Below are positions 1-8,162 of a stretch of 64,000 bases of DNA, in pieces. The stretch lies in assembly GCA_002683405.1 (NCBI GenBank), contig NYTH01000032.1, forward strand, positions 1 to 64,000, written 5' to 3'. Source of the DNA: Salinisphaeraceae bacterium. GTDB taxonomy: Bacteria > Pseudomonadota > Gammaproteobacteria > Nevskiales > Salinisphaeraceae. Position 1 is the first letter of the stretch, and every line of letters begins with the position of its first letter. Both the position numbers and the translations under genes were made by a program. The notes under the pieces were generated by a model. That model was not told where the DNA came from. It did not search any database and saw only the letters and a program-made list of their open reading frames with translations.

Positions 1-1
1 C

Positions 2-85
2 GAGCGATTTCATAACCCCAGGATGCGACGTAGAATCAACAAGGTCGATCAGCAGTTTGCAGCCCTTACCAAACCGTCCGTGTAA
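2..85 (+). mobile_element. 3' end of an IS3-type transposase (partial)
   Basis: An open frame enters from the left edge and ends at TAA 83-85. Its 27 residues include the words ERFHNPRMRRR and ALTKPSV. From memory this matches the C-terminal tail of integrase-core (DDE) transposases of the IS3 type, which often end in YIERFHNPR...ALTKPSV. Only the tail is present, so the assignment rests on a short stretch. The next gene, a HicA-type toxin, lacks its normal N-terminus right where this frame stops, as expected if the element inserted into it. The terminal inverted repeat of the element was not identified. Confidence 0.5.
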
Positions 86-260
86 GCGGGACCGAACCCA
101 GTTTGACCGGCAGGCCGCCGGTAGCCATGAAATCTGGCACAACCCCGAGACCGGGCGCTATACCACTATTCCGAATCATCCCGGGGATATGCCGGAAGGC
201 ACCCTCAAGGCCATTCTTAATCAGGCAGGCGTAGCGGTGGACGATATTCTGCGCAGCTAA
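57..260 (+). pseudogene. HicA-family mRNA interferase toxin, 5'-truncated
   Basis: From about codon 17 the product matches the YcfA/HicA toxin family: FDRQAAGSHEIWHN holds the GSH motif with the catalytic histidine, followed by TTIPNHPGD and the helix EGTLKAILNQAGV typical of HicA C-termini. HicA proteins are double-stranded-RNA-binding-like ribonucleases that cleave mRNA. The first roughly 16 residues, read from a TTG at 57, do not resemble the usual N-terminal strand and helix, and they overlap the end of a transposase frame. I infer that an insertion removed the true 5' end. No HicB-like antitoxin follows. The product is probably inactive, but loss of function is not proven. Confidence 0.55.
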
Positions 261-280
261 GTGTTGCTCGGAGAATGCTT

Positions 281-448
281 ATGCCAAATTTAATTGATCG
301 CCGCATTTACCAAGAGAGTGATCTACGCATCGTCAAGCGCGCGCGAAAGCACGAGTTGATGGAAAAGCTTGCGGCACTGGAAACGATTCCCCTGCCTTTT
401 CCGGATATCGACTCGGACCTTGATGACCTCGATGAACCGGACCTTTGA
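281..448 (+). CDS. Small acidic-tailed protein, possible antitoxin partner
   Basis: This 55-codon frame starts at ATG 281, with GGAGA at 270-274 (6 nt spacing). An in-frame ATG at 275 directly abuts that site and is less likely. The protein has a basic, helical first half (LRIVKRARKHELMEKLAAL) and an acidic proline- and aspartate-rich tail (PDIDSDLDDLDEPDL). It begins 20 bp after the HicA-like fragment. A small, charged partner behind a toxin remnant suggests an antitoxin, but it is not a recognisable HicB and I cannot assign a family. It could also be an unrelated short protein. Confidence 0.45.
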   Translation: MPNLIDRRIYQESDLRIVKRARKHELMEKLAALETIPLPFPDIDSDLDDLDEPDL

Positions 449-471
449 GCCTGTCCGAGTGTGTTAATCAA

Positions 472-494
472 CTAAAGGGCTCTGACCCCTTTAG
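472..494 (+). repeat. REP-like palindrome (AAAGGGGTCAGAGCCCTTT type)
   Basis: CTAAAGGG (472-479) and CCCTTTAG (487-494) form a perfect 8-bp stem with a 7-nt loop. Read on the minus strand it gives AAAGGGGTCAGAGCCCTTT. I recall this palindrome recurring beside REP-associated tyrosine (Y1) transposases in gammaproteobacteria. No T-run follows, so it is unlikely to be an intrinsic terminator. Confidence 0.45.
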
Positions 495-622
495 CTGGCG
501 TGCCAACTCACTACAGACTTTACGACGCTGTCGCTCACCCCTTCATCAATGTTGCGGGAAAGATACCGGTGGCCCGTGAAGCATTTGACGAAGCGGTTGC
601 GCTGCTTAAGCAGAACCTCTAG
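476..622 (+). pseudogene. C-terminal coding remnant, family unknown
   Basis: After a TAA at 473-475 inside the palindrome, an open frame runs to TAG 620-622. It reads as plausible protein: HYRLYDAVAHPFIN followed by an amphipathic helix EAFDEAVALLKQNL. There is no convincing start codon or ribosome site, so it looks like the 3' end of a gene cut off by the repeat. I do not recognise the family. The rest of the gap (623-788) shows nothing I can support. Confidence 0.25.
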
Positions 623-788
623 CACGACGCGCCAAAATTCATTAACGCAAAGGCGTTCTGGCGGAAATCGAGCCCAGGACAATCGCAGTCCGACTCCGTT
701 AATCCGGGTCGATCACAGTGAGCTGTCACGCGAACAAACACCATTGGAAAGTTCCAGTCGGAGCGGACGCGCCCTCGACAAAATCCAT

Positions 789-1832
789 TTAACTCGGGTC
801 TGCGATCCGTGATAAATGCTGATCTCTGTATGCGCCCGGGGACATTCCAAACCAACGGCGAAACGCGCGGGTAAAGCTGGCAGTGTCGGAATAGCCGAGA
901 TGGATGGCCATTTCGTCCAGGGTCACCTGGCTCGAACACAGGAACTGTTCGGCCAGCTGGCGCCGCTCCGCTTCCACAATCTGGCGGTAGCTGTTGCCTT
1001 CGGCTTCGAGTTTGCGCCGCAGGCTGCGGGTTGATATGGACAGAGACGCGGCAACTTCCTCAATGCCGGAGACCAACCCGAGCCTGCCCAGCAGAAGCGC
1101 CCGTACTTGCCCGGTCAAACCCGTTTGCTGGCGTCGCTCCAGCTGATGCCGGCACTGATCTTCCAGCATTCGAAAGAGATGGGCGTCGTAAGTAGGCAGG
1201 GTCCAGTTGGCCTCGTCGCGGGGGAATACCAGGGCGCTCCGATCGCACTGGAACTGTGGTGTAACGCCACACAGTTCTTCCATTTCTTCGGCGTAGGGGA
1301 GCTCAGGCCCCTGCATCTGAATACGCTGTATGGCCACGCCGCTAAGGCTGAGTTCATGTACCAGGTTGATGGCTGTCGCCATGTCACGCTCAAGCAGGAA
1401 TTGCCGCAGGCGCTGCGGAATGTCGCTCGGGTCAAAAACAAGACTCAGCGTGTTCCCTGATTCGAGCAGGTCGATCCGGCAATAGGCGGTGCTTAATGGT
1501 AGATAGCGCAGGCAATGTTTCAGGGCTTCGTGCAGGCTGCGGCTGGTGCGTATTGCAAAGCCCAAGACGCCGAACGTGGAGACGCTGTAGCGAAAGCCGA
1601 CCTTGAGCCCCAGGGCGGAGACGCCCGGCAGCGACAGCATCAGGTTTTCAATCAGGCGCATTTCCTGGTCGCGAGTGATGAGCGCCTCCGATTCATGCAG
1701 GGTTGCTGTATCGATGCCGGTGCCGAGCAGGCAGCTGTCGGAATCCACGCCATGGCTGGCGGCAAAATTGAGCATCACCTGGCTGATGGTTACAGGGTGC
1801 AGGATGTCGGAACCGGAGCCCATGAAAGCCAT
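789..1832 (-). CDS. AraC-family transcriptional regulator (Arabinose_bd type)
   Basis: A 347-residue regulator. The first ~190 residues resemble the ligand-sensing Arabinose_bd domain (PF12625) seen in OruR/GliR-like regulators, with the conserved LGLKVGFR and STFGVLGFAI stretches. The last ~100 residues carry two AraC helix-turn-helix motifs (EEVAASLSISTRSLRRKLEAEG; then LDEMAIHLGYSDTASFTRAFRRWFG with the GYSDTASFTRAF signature). It is divergent from the desaturase gene at 1936, about 100 bp apart, so that desaturase is the most likely target and a lipid or fatty acid a plausible ligand. Length is normal for the family. Target and ligand are inference. Confidence 0.9.
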   Translation of the reverse strand: MAFMGSGSDILHPVTISQVMLNFAASHGVDSDSCLLGTGIDTATLHESEALITRDQEMRLIENLMLSLPGVSALGLKVGFRYSVSTFGVLGFAIRTSRSLHEALKHCLRYLPLSTAYCRIDLLESGNTLSLVFDPSDIPQRLRQFLLERDMATAINLVHELSLSGVAIQRIQMQGPELPYAEEMEELCGVTPQFQCDRSALVFPRDEANWTLPTYDAHLFRMLEDQCRHQLERRQQTGLTGQVRALLLGRLGLVSGIEEVAASLSISTRSLRRKLEAEGNSYRQIVEAERRQLAEQFLCSSQVTLDEMAIHLGYSDTASFTRAFRRWFGMSPGAYRDQHLSRIADPS

Positions 1833-1935
1833 TGTAGTGAATCTGGCCGGAACTGCATGCCGGCTGTCCGGATAAGTCCTGTCGGCGCTTCGATTGTCAG
1901 TGCAATCTGTTACGCGTCATCAATAGGAGCTGCTT

Positions 1936-2841
1936 ATGGACGCCGATCTCGCCGCATTGAACAAACAGGCCGTTCAAGTCGCCAGGCAGTACATGGGCCA
2001 TGTGGCCTGGCCAACGGTCATGTTGGTAATCATCCTGCTGGCTTGTCTGACGACAACACTTGGCCTGTTCGCGGCCGGTATGCTGCCGGTCTGGGCAGCA
2101 ATCCCGCTGGTCGCCGCTATTACATACTTGTCCTATACGCCGCTGCATGAAGCGGTGCACGGTAATATCTCCAGTGGACGTGCCTCGCTTACATGGCTGA
2201 ACGATGCCTGCGGGTATCTGGTTGCGGCCATCTTCATGGTGCCCTATGCGTCGCATAAGGTTGAGCATTTCACGCATCACCGCTATACCAATCAGCCGGA
2301 CAAGGACCCGGACTACATGGTCAGCGATATGGCCAGGGGGCCAATCTGGGCGATGATCACCACGCTCCGGTTCCTGTGGCTGCAGAACAGCTTCTTTTTT
2401 CAGAATCATTGGTCGAAGGCCACTTCACGCGAGCGTGCGATCTATCTTGCTGAAATTTCTGTTGCGCTGGGCTGGCGTGCGGTATTCATCGCGTTATCAC
2501 CTCAGGCAGGCACGGCCGTGGTTATCATCCTGGGCTACTTGATCGGTGGCTTCTTTACGGCTTACTGGTTTGCCTACCGGCCGCATGTTCCCTACAAGGA
2601 GCCTGCGCGTTATCGCAACACGAACAGTCTGATCATGCCGCGCTGGATGAAGCCAATAGAGTGGTTTTGGATGGGGCAGAATCTGCACTCGATACATCAT
2701 CTGTTCCCACGCGTACCGTTCTATCGATACCACGCGCTGCATCGTGAAATAGAACCGATCCTGCGGGCGCATGGCACGCCCATAGTCGGCATTTTCAGCC
2801 GCGAGCCGGTCGAGGCGGATGCGAATTCATCGGCGCGTTAG
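1936..2841 (+). CDS. Membrane fatty acid desaturase / hydroxylase family protein
   Basis: A 301-residue di-iron membrane enzyme. All three histidine boxes are visible: HEAVH (71-75), HFTHH (111-115) and HSIHH (251-255). They are separated by hydrophobic segments at about 25-65, 90-105 and 170-205. The spacing fits the fatty acid desaturase / beta-carotene hydroxylase-ketolase superfamily, which uses O2 and reducing equivalents to desaturate or hydroxylate lipids or carotenoids at the inner membrane. The start ATG has GGAG 6 nt upstream (AGGAGCTGCTT). It is divergent from an AraC regulator that probably controls it. The substrate cannot be told from sequence. It is not closely similar to the DesB-like desaturase at 47999. 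Confidence 0.85.
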   Translation: MDADLAALNKQAVQVARQYMGHVAWPTVMLVIILLACLTTTLGLFAAGMLPVWAAIPLVAAITYLSYTPLHEAVHGNISSGRASLTWLNDACGYLVAAIFMVPYASHKVEHFTHHRYTNQPDKDPDYMVSDMARGPIWAMITTLRFLWLQNSFFFQNHWSKATSRERAIYLAEISVALGWRAVFIALSPQAGTAVVIILGYLIGGFFTAYWFAYRPHVPYKEPARYRNTNSLIMPRWMKPIEWFWMGQNLHSIHHLFPRVPFYRYHALHREIEPILRAHGTPIVGIFSREPVEADANSSAR

Positions 2842-2915
2842 TGTCCTGTTCGATTAAAAGTAGTTGACGTCCGCGGGTGGGAAAAATCACATCCCGCGTG
2901 ACCAGAAACCTGGGA

Positions 2916-2943
2916 GGCTTAAGGGGGCGTAGTCCTTTAAGCC
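2916..2943 (+). repeat. Hairpin beside the transposase remnant
   Basis: GGCTTAAGG (2916-2924) pairs with CCTTTAAGCC (2934-2943) with one bulged T and a 9-nt loop. It lies at the end of a REP-associated transposase fragment, so it may be the target palindrome of that element. There is no T-run. Confidence 0.35.
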
Positions 2944-3115
2944 GATACTCGCCTTCATCCTGCCGGTCCGCCCCTTTCGGTTCCGGAGTCAAACCAGCGG
3001 ACATGCACCGTCGCGCCTGGTCTATCTCTCGCCTCACTATCCGCTCAATTTCTTCCCCCAAGCGATCATTACCCAAAGGCGTGCCTGCACTCAAACGTGG
3101 CGCAATCTCTGGCGT
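2942..3115 (-). pseudogene. C-terminal fragment of a REP-associated (Y1/RAYT) transposase
   Basis: On the minus strand an open frame includes PEIAPRLSAGTPLGNDRLGE followed by EIERIV, then a basic stretch. REP-associated tyrosine transposases end in a very similar block (RPLGxDxFxxxIExxLGR followed by RP-rich sequence), so this looks like the 3' end of such a gene. The catalytic HUH and tyrosine domain is absent, so the copy is dead. No intact gene occupies 2842-3192, the gap between the desaturase and the CNNM protein. Identification is from one motif only. Confidence 0.45.
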
Positions 3116-3192
3116 CTGAGGCTCGCCGATAGTCGTCTTGGATGAATCGCCCTTTCGGTACACTTCGGCCATGTTCCGCTATCGGCCCGATC

Positions 3193-4290
3193 ATGATTTC
3201 ACTGCTGATTGTCTTTTTCCTGATCTCGATCGTCTTTTCCTTTTTGTGTTCAATGTGGGAGGCGGTGCTGCTCAGCATCACGCCGAGTTTCGCCCAGACG
3301 CAGCAGCAGAAGGGCACGGCGCTGGGTAGCCATCTGGCCGATTTCAAGGAGAATATTGACCGGCCGCTGGCGGCGATTCTCACCCTGAATACGATTGCGC
3401 ATACGGCCGGCGCCATTGGCGTGGGCAGCCAGGCCACTGCCATTTGGAGTGATGCCAATCCGCTGATCACCGCTTTTCTCGTACCGGCCGGGATGACTCT
3501 GGCGATTCTTGTGCTGTCGGAGATCATCCCGAAGACGCTCGGCGCCACCTACTGGCGCTCATTGACCGGATTTACCGTGCAAAGCCTGCGGGTGGTGGGC
3601 GTATTGATGTGGCCCTTCGTGGTGATGAGCCAGTTCATTACGCGCTTTCTCAAACCCCCGGAAGGTGTGAGCGTGCTGTCGCGATCGGACTTTCTGGCGA
3701 TGGCGGACCTGGGTGAGTCGCATGGCGTGCTGGAAAAAACCGAAAGCGAGACCATCCGCAACTTGCTGCTGTTTCGCGACGTGACGGCACGCGACATCAT
3801 GACGCCGCGCACCGTGGTGCTTGCCGCGGATGCTTCCGAAACCGCAGCGAATTTTCACGCCGCGCACGAGTCGATAAGCTTTTCTCGCATTCCCTGCCAC
3901 GTCAGCGGCGAGCCTGAGCACGTGACGGGATACGTGCTCAAGAGTGACCTGCTGGAGGCACTGGTCGACGATGAGGGCGAGCGGACAATCGAAAGCTTCC
4001 GCCGGCCTATCCTGACGGTGCCGGAAGACCTCCCACTGCCGGATTTGTTTGATCGCCTGATTGGCAAACGGGAGCACATCGCAGTGGCCGTCGACCGTTT
4101 CGGCGGCCTGGCCGGCGTAGTGACCATGGAAGACGTGATTGAAACGCTTCTGGGCGTGGAAATCGTGGACGAGCTCGATGCTTCCCGCGATATGCAGGCG
4201 CTCGCACGCAAACTTTGGGAGAAGCGCAACAGAGAGCTCGATGCAAAATCAGGATCAACGCCTCGCGAGGGTGTTCAGCCGAAACCCTAG
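3193..4290 (+). CDS. CNNM / CBS-pair (CorC/HlyC-like) membrane protein
   Basis: About 365 residues. The N-terminal half is a DUF21/CNNM transmembrane domain (the first helix starts at the chosen ATG; further helices around LAAILTLNTIAHTAGAIGVG and LVPAGMTLAILVLSEIIPKTLGA). The conserved SEIIPKTLGA motif is present. The C-terminal half has the RDIMTPRT loop and two CBS motifs ending in FGGLAGVVTMEDVIETLLG. The family is linked to Mg2+/Co2+ transport or resistance in the inner membrane. An in-frame ATG at 3142 would add 17 residues, but the family normally begins at the first hydrophobic helix, so 3193 is preferred. The usual C-terminal CorC_HlyC domain is missing. Confidence 0.85.
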   Translation: MISLLIVFFLISIVFSFLCSMWEAVLLSITPSFAQTQQQKGTALGSHLADFKENIDRPLAAILTLNTIAHTAGAIGVGSQATAIWSDANPLITAFLVPAGMTLAILVLSEIIPKTLGATYWRSLTGFTVQSLRVVGVLMWPFVVMSQFITRFLKPPEGVSVLSRSDFLAMADLGESHGVLEKTESETIRNLLLFRDVTARDIMTPRTVVLAADASETAANFHAAHESISFSRIPCHVSGEPEHVTGYVLKSDLLEALVDDEGERTIESFRRPILTVPEDLPLPDLFDRLIGKREHIAVAVDRFGGLAGVVTMEDVIETLLGVEIVDELDASRDMQALARKLWEKRNRELDAKSGSTPREGVQPKP

Positions 4291-4607
4291 CCCCCGCAGC
4301 AGGACGCCGCCGGTACACCCGATTCCTGATCGGCGTCAACGGCGAAGCGGGGTCAGGTATTACATTGCCAGAGTGTGCGCTTCAGAAGATCACTTCATAA
4401 GCCCGCCATGAGCCTTCGTTGAGGTTCAGCGCAATCAGAGCAGCCCCCCCCTGCGCCATGGCGGCCATTTGCGCGGGGGGCAGCCCGAGCATGGCGGTGC
4501 GCATTGAAAACCCGATTCTCTACTGGCTATGCCAACCTTGTTTTTGGCACTCGGGCAGACTGGCGGGCACACTATAATCACGCCATGTTCAAACACTTAT
4601 ATCTGTA
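4291..4607. other. Intergenic gap with an RAYT-type motif and a -10-like box
   Basis: No gene is supported in these 317 bases. GGGGTCAGGTATTACATT (4349-4366) is a word I recall beside REP-associated transposases, in the mirrored form AATGTAATACCTGACCCC; here only one arm is present. TATAAT at 4573-4578 is a perfect -10 consensus 30 bp before the next start codon, but no well-spaced -35 is visible. Confidence 0.4.
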
Positions 4608-6419
4608 ATGCGCTCCCGCTTAGGCAACGCTCTGTTGTGTGCGTGCCTGCTCGCGGTTGGCACTGCCGCTACAGCTGACAACAGCGCGGCTGCGCATGAG
4701 CGCGCGGTGGAACAGGTGAAATACGACGCGCTGATGGCGCTGCGTGAAAGCCTGACGCGCGAAGTCGATGCACAATTCCCGACGCGCAGTCGTGTGTCGG
4801 TCTATCTTGAAGCGCCGGTTGCGCAATTCGTGCTCAGAAACGTATCACTGCGTGTCGATGCCGGCGAGCCCATCGTAAAAAAATACACTCGCAAACAGGC
4901 GCTAGCGTTGCTGGAGCGCGGCGCCGACCGCCTATTGCGGTTTAATGCCGCGCCAGGCACGCACCGCCTGACGCTGGAATTCAGCGGCGCTCTGGAGCGC
5001 CCCAATGGCCAGGACCTGGTGATTGACGACACGCTTGAGCTGGAGTTCGAAACCAAGCCCAACTCACAGGCCTTCATCATGCCGGCCGCGCCAAAGATTC
5101 TGCGGCCCGTGCGCACCTTCAGCGATCTCGGCGAACGCGCCACCTGGAACTGGAAGAGCGTAGCCGACGACCCGCGCCTGGATTACGTGCGCTATCTGTG
5201 GGATACCGACCGATACCTGCCCGGCCTGATGGAATTACTACGGGCAGCCGGGCCCGCCAATACGGATGAACCGTCGGCACCCGGCTTTGACACATTAATG
5301 GCCGAGGCGTATCTGAACTTCGGCATGCGCGATCACGCCAAGCGCAGCGCCATGGCCGCGCGGGACAGCGAACCCGAGCCGACAGCGCTCACCCACGTCT
5401 GGTTACAGCTGGCGCAGCTTGATTACAAGAACGGCAACTACGCAGGCGCCGCGTACGCCATAGCGCAAATACCCGCAGATGTGCCCGAAGCGCAGCAGGC
5501 CGATTTCCTCGATTTGCGTGCGCGCATCTTCATGGCACAGGGAGAATACGGGCAAGCTGCCGCGCTGCTGGGCGGCATCGCAAATCCAGCGCCGTTATTA
5601 CGCTATAACCACGCGGTGGCGCTCATTAAGAGTGGCAACACTGCACGCGGCCGGGCCGAGCTGAATGCGGTCGGCGCAGGCCAGGCGAGCGAGGCCAGGC
5701 TGCGCGAACGCGCCAATCTTGTGCTGGCCTATCATTTGCTGGACCAGGCAGGCGGCGACGGCGCCAAATCGGCACTGCAACGTCTGCCCCTGAACGGTCC
5801 CTATGCCAATAGCGGCCTGCTGGCGCTGGGCTGGGCGGAAATCGCCGGTGCGCAAGACAATCCGGACGCCAGCCGCCTGCGCCGCGCATTGGCCGCCTGG
5901 GAACTGCTGGCTAGCCGTGACCGACTCGATCCCGCCGTGCAGGAGGCCCTGATTAGCGTGCCCTACGCTCACGAGCAGTTCGGGCATTACGAACGCGCGG
6001 TGCGTGGGTACCAGAACGCCATCGATGCCTATACCCAAATCGCAGGTCAGCTACGCGGGGCCGCCAAGCGCCTGCGCCAGGGCAACTTTCGCGAGGCCAT
6101 ACTGAGCGATGATGCCGGCTCACTCCCGCGCACCGGCAACCTGGAAAGAATATTCACCGAGGGCCGATTCCGGGCGCATGCACAAAACTACCGGCACCTG
6201 AAAGGCCTGCAGTTGGCGGTAGCCGAACATGACGGCCCCAAGCGCCTGCGCGACCGGCTTGAGCAGGCTGCAGAAGAGGAAATCGTGCGGGCACACGAGG
6301 CAATTGCGGCGGGCGTCGATCAGCAAATACGAAACCTGGAGCAATACCTGATCGATGCCCGCCTGGGACTCGTGAGAAACTCCAACCGGCTGAAGAGTTC
6401 GGGCCAGCGCGGCAGTTGA
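4608..6419 (+). CDS. Secreted TPR-like repeat protein, paralogue of the gene at 54617
   Basis: A 603-residue exported protein with a Sec signal peptide (residues 1-23, cut near TAAT/AD). An N-terminal beta-rich region follows (VSVYLEAPVAQFVLRNVSLRVDAGEP...HRLTLEFSG). After it comes a long alpha-helical region with TPR-like helix pairs: FGMRDHAKRSAMAARDSE, YKNGNYAGAAYAIAQI, YGQAAALLGGI, YERAVRGYQNAI. A coiled-coil-like segment closes the protein. It aligns by eye along its whole length with the 709-residue protein at 54617-56746 (RVSVY, EPIVKKY/EPLGKTY, DDPRL/EDPRL, RDTDR-like, SARLG/DARLG), so the two form an unnamed family. Likely a periplasmic scaffold; the function is unknown. Confidence 0.8.
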   Translation: MRSRLGNALLCACLLAVGTAATADNSAAAHERAVEQVKYDALMALRESLTREVDAQFPTRSRVSVYLEAPVAQFVLRNVSLRVDAGEPIVKKYTRKQALALLERGADRLLRFNAAPGTHRLTLEFSGALERPNGQDLVIDDTLELEFETKPNSQAFIMPAAPKILRPVRTFSDLGERATWNWKSVADDPRLDYVRYLWDTDRYLPGLMELLRAAGPANTDEPSAPGFDTLMAEAYLNFGMRDHAKRSAMAARDSEPEPTALTHVWLQLAQLDYKNGNYAGAAYAIAQIPADVPEAQQADFLDLRARIFMAQGEYGQAAALLGGIANPAPLLRYNHAVALIKSGNTARGRAELNAVGAGQASEARLRERANLVLAYHLLDQAGGDGAKSALQRLPLNGPYANSGLLALGWAEIAGAQDNPDASRLRRALAAWELLASRDRLDPAVQEALISVPYAHEQFGHYERAVRGYQNAIDAYTQIAGQLRGAAKRLRQGNFREAILSDDAGSLPRTGNLERIFTEGRFRAHAQNYRHLKGLQLAVAEHDGPKRLRDRLEQAAEEEIVRAHEAIAAGVDQQIRNLEQYLIDARLGLVRNSNRLKSSGQRGS

Positions 6420-6649
6420 AAGGATCGTATCCAGGGAGTGGCTTTCTATTCGATACTGCAGCGAGACCTGCTGATTTTTTCAGCACAAGACCGCTTCCCT
6501 TGCCATCCCATTCAATGCGGCCCGCGCAATGACCTGATTTGCAGCGCTGACTATGCCGCACTTCGCGCAGGCAGAAGAAGAAACCTGAAGCCTCAAGCGC
6601 TCATCCCGAGGGAGTACGAGGCCGCCGGGTCATCCGGCTCGAAAACGAT

Positions 6650-8113
6650 TCAACGCAGCAACATCACCGTCAGCGGCTGAGCCAGAATCCACAGGCCGGC
6701 CACGGTGAAGCCGACCATGAGCGCCAGCATGGGCAGTTGACTGAGCAGCGCCCTGCCGCGTGAGGGAAAAATCCTGAGCGCGATGAGGTGAGCCACCCAT
6801 ACGCTGACGATGTGACCGAACAGGATAAGCCCCACCTGCGAATGCCAGACCACCCCCATGTCCGGCAGGATGGGCGCGCGGAAGTGCAGCGCGGTGCCGA
6901 ACAGATCCCAGCGCCAGCCGAAGGGGTCGGAGGCCAGGCTGATGATCTTCAGCCCGTGGGTGAGAATCAGCGTGGCGTAGTGGGTGATGTTGTAGACAAT
7001 GGCAATCGGAAGCAGCGTATAGCCGAAATCCAGCGCCAGCTGGCTGACCGGGCGCGTTGATCGGGTCAGGCTTCTGGCCAGCCAGATGGTCACCAGATAA
7101 GCACCCAGGTACAAAAACGGCGCGGCGAATAACCAGAAGCTCTCCCAGGCGATAAACCAGGGCCGCAAGGTGGCTATGGCGTTGACCGGGGGCGCGCCGG
7201 CCCACGCCGTCAGCCAGCCGGTCGGGTCACCCCAGAACAGCGACACCCACCACTGCGTGGCCTTGAGACCGTCGAAGGCGGTGGTGGCCAGCATGGCCAG
7301 CGCAAAGGCCACCGTACTGATGTGGGTGGGCCGTTCGGTGATCAGGCCGGCGAAAGGCCAGCGTAAACGCAGCCTTGCCCTGCCGCTTTGCTGATCCCGC
7401 CGGAAGTCAAACGGCGCCAGCAGCGCCATCAGACGCAGGAACACGCCAAAGAATTCGCAGTGCCGGAACCACGCACGGCTCCCCACCAGCCAGACACCGC
7501 CGAGATTGAGCACCGTATAGATCGTCAGGAACGTCGCCAGCGGCTGGGGCCGGCCGGTGCCGAACAGCTCGAACCAGATGAATCCCATATACAGCACGAG
7601 CGCAGGCCAGTCGGCCAGCCAGGCAGGGTAATGCAGCCTGCCGCGGCTGTAACCGCGCCACGGTCGGTTGATGCTGCCCGTGATCGTCTGCCAGGGATTG
7701 ATTGCGGCGTAGATGTTGCCCAGCAGCGCCGTGAGGTAGGTGAACAGCAGCAGGAATATGATCCAGAAGAACGTCAGGCTGAAATTGCGCAGCGGATCCC
7801 GATGACCGAAGAAGCCGGTGGCGATGCACAACAGCAGCAGGAAAACCGACATCAGGCGCAGCAGGGGGAGTAAGCGACGCAAGCCGCGAACCCAGACGGT
7901 GTGACTGATGTCTCGGCCTGCCGCCTCGGCCCGCGGTGGCCGCCCGGACAGGAATACGCCGGCCACGACAAAGGAAACAATCAGGGTAGCCGAGGCGCTC
8001 CAGCCGTAGAGCCAGAAGGGCACGGGCAGGTTGTAAAGCGCGCCAAAGCCGTGCGCGAGCGCCACGCCAGGCATGATCAGGGCGATCGCGCCCATCCAGC
8101 GGTACAGCCGCAT
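6650..8113 (-). CDS. Polytopic membrane protein (family sometimes annotated fenitrothion hydrolase)
   Basis: A 487-residue integral membrane protein. It starts with a signal-like helix ending VALAHGFGALYNLPVPFWLYG, followed by about ten further hydrophobic segments. The HGFGxxYxLPVPxxLY opening is what I recall from proteins annotated fenitrothion hydrolase, but that function should not be assumed here. Several tryptophan-rich loops (NPWQTI, WGDPTGWLTAW) and a conserved HYATLILTHG stretch lie in the membrane region. The gene sits 49 bp downstream of the lipoprotein gene at 8163 on the same strand and is probably co-transcribed. Substrate unknown. Confidence 0.65.
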   Translation of the reverse strand: MRLYRWMGAIALIMPGVALAHGFGALYNLPVPFWLYGWSASATLIVSFVVAGVFLSGRPPRAEAAGRDISHTVWVRGLRRLLPLLRLMSVFLLLLCIATGFFGHRDPLRNFSLTFFWIIFLLLFTYLTALLGNIYAAINPWQTITGSINRPWRGYSRGRLHYPAWLADWPALVLYMGFIWFELFGTGRPQPLATFLTIYTVLNLGGVWLVGSRAWFRHCEFFGVFLRLMALLAPFDFRRDQQSGRARLRLRWPFAGLITERPTHISTVAFALAMLATTAFDGLKATQWWVSLFWGDPTGWLTAWAGAPPVNAIATLRPWFIAWESFWLFAAPFLYLGAYLVTIWLARSLTRSTRPVSQLALDFGYTLLPIAIVYNITHYATLILTHGLKIISLASDPFGWRWDLFGTALHFRAPILPDMGVVWHSQVGLILFGHIVSVWVAHLIALRIFPSRGRALLSQLPMLALMVGFTVAGLWILAQPLTVMLLR

Positions 8114-8162
8114 GGAACCGAACCGGCCGCCTAGCGCCGGCCGGCCTGCTCGGGAAGCCGTA

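Noticed and set aside
1865-1898. Three TGTC words at exact 15-nt spacing (1865, 1880, 1895) upstream of the desaturase, considered as AraC half-sites
   Set aside because: Only four bases are shared and the flanks do not match; 15 nt does not keep helical phase, so chance is more likely.
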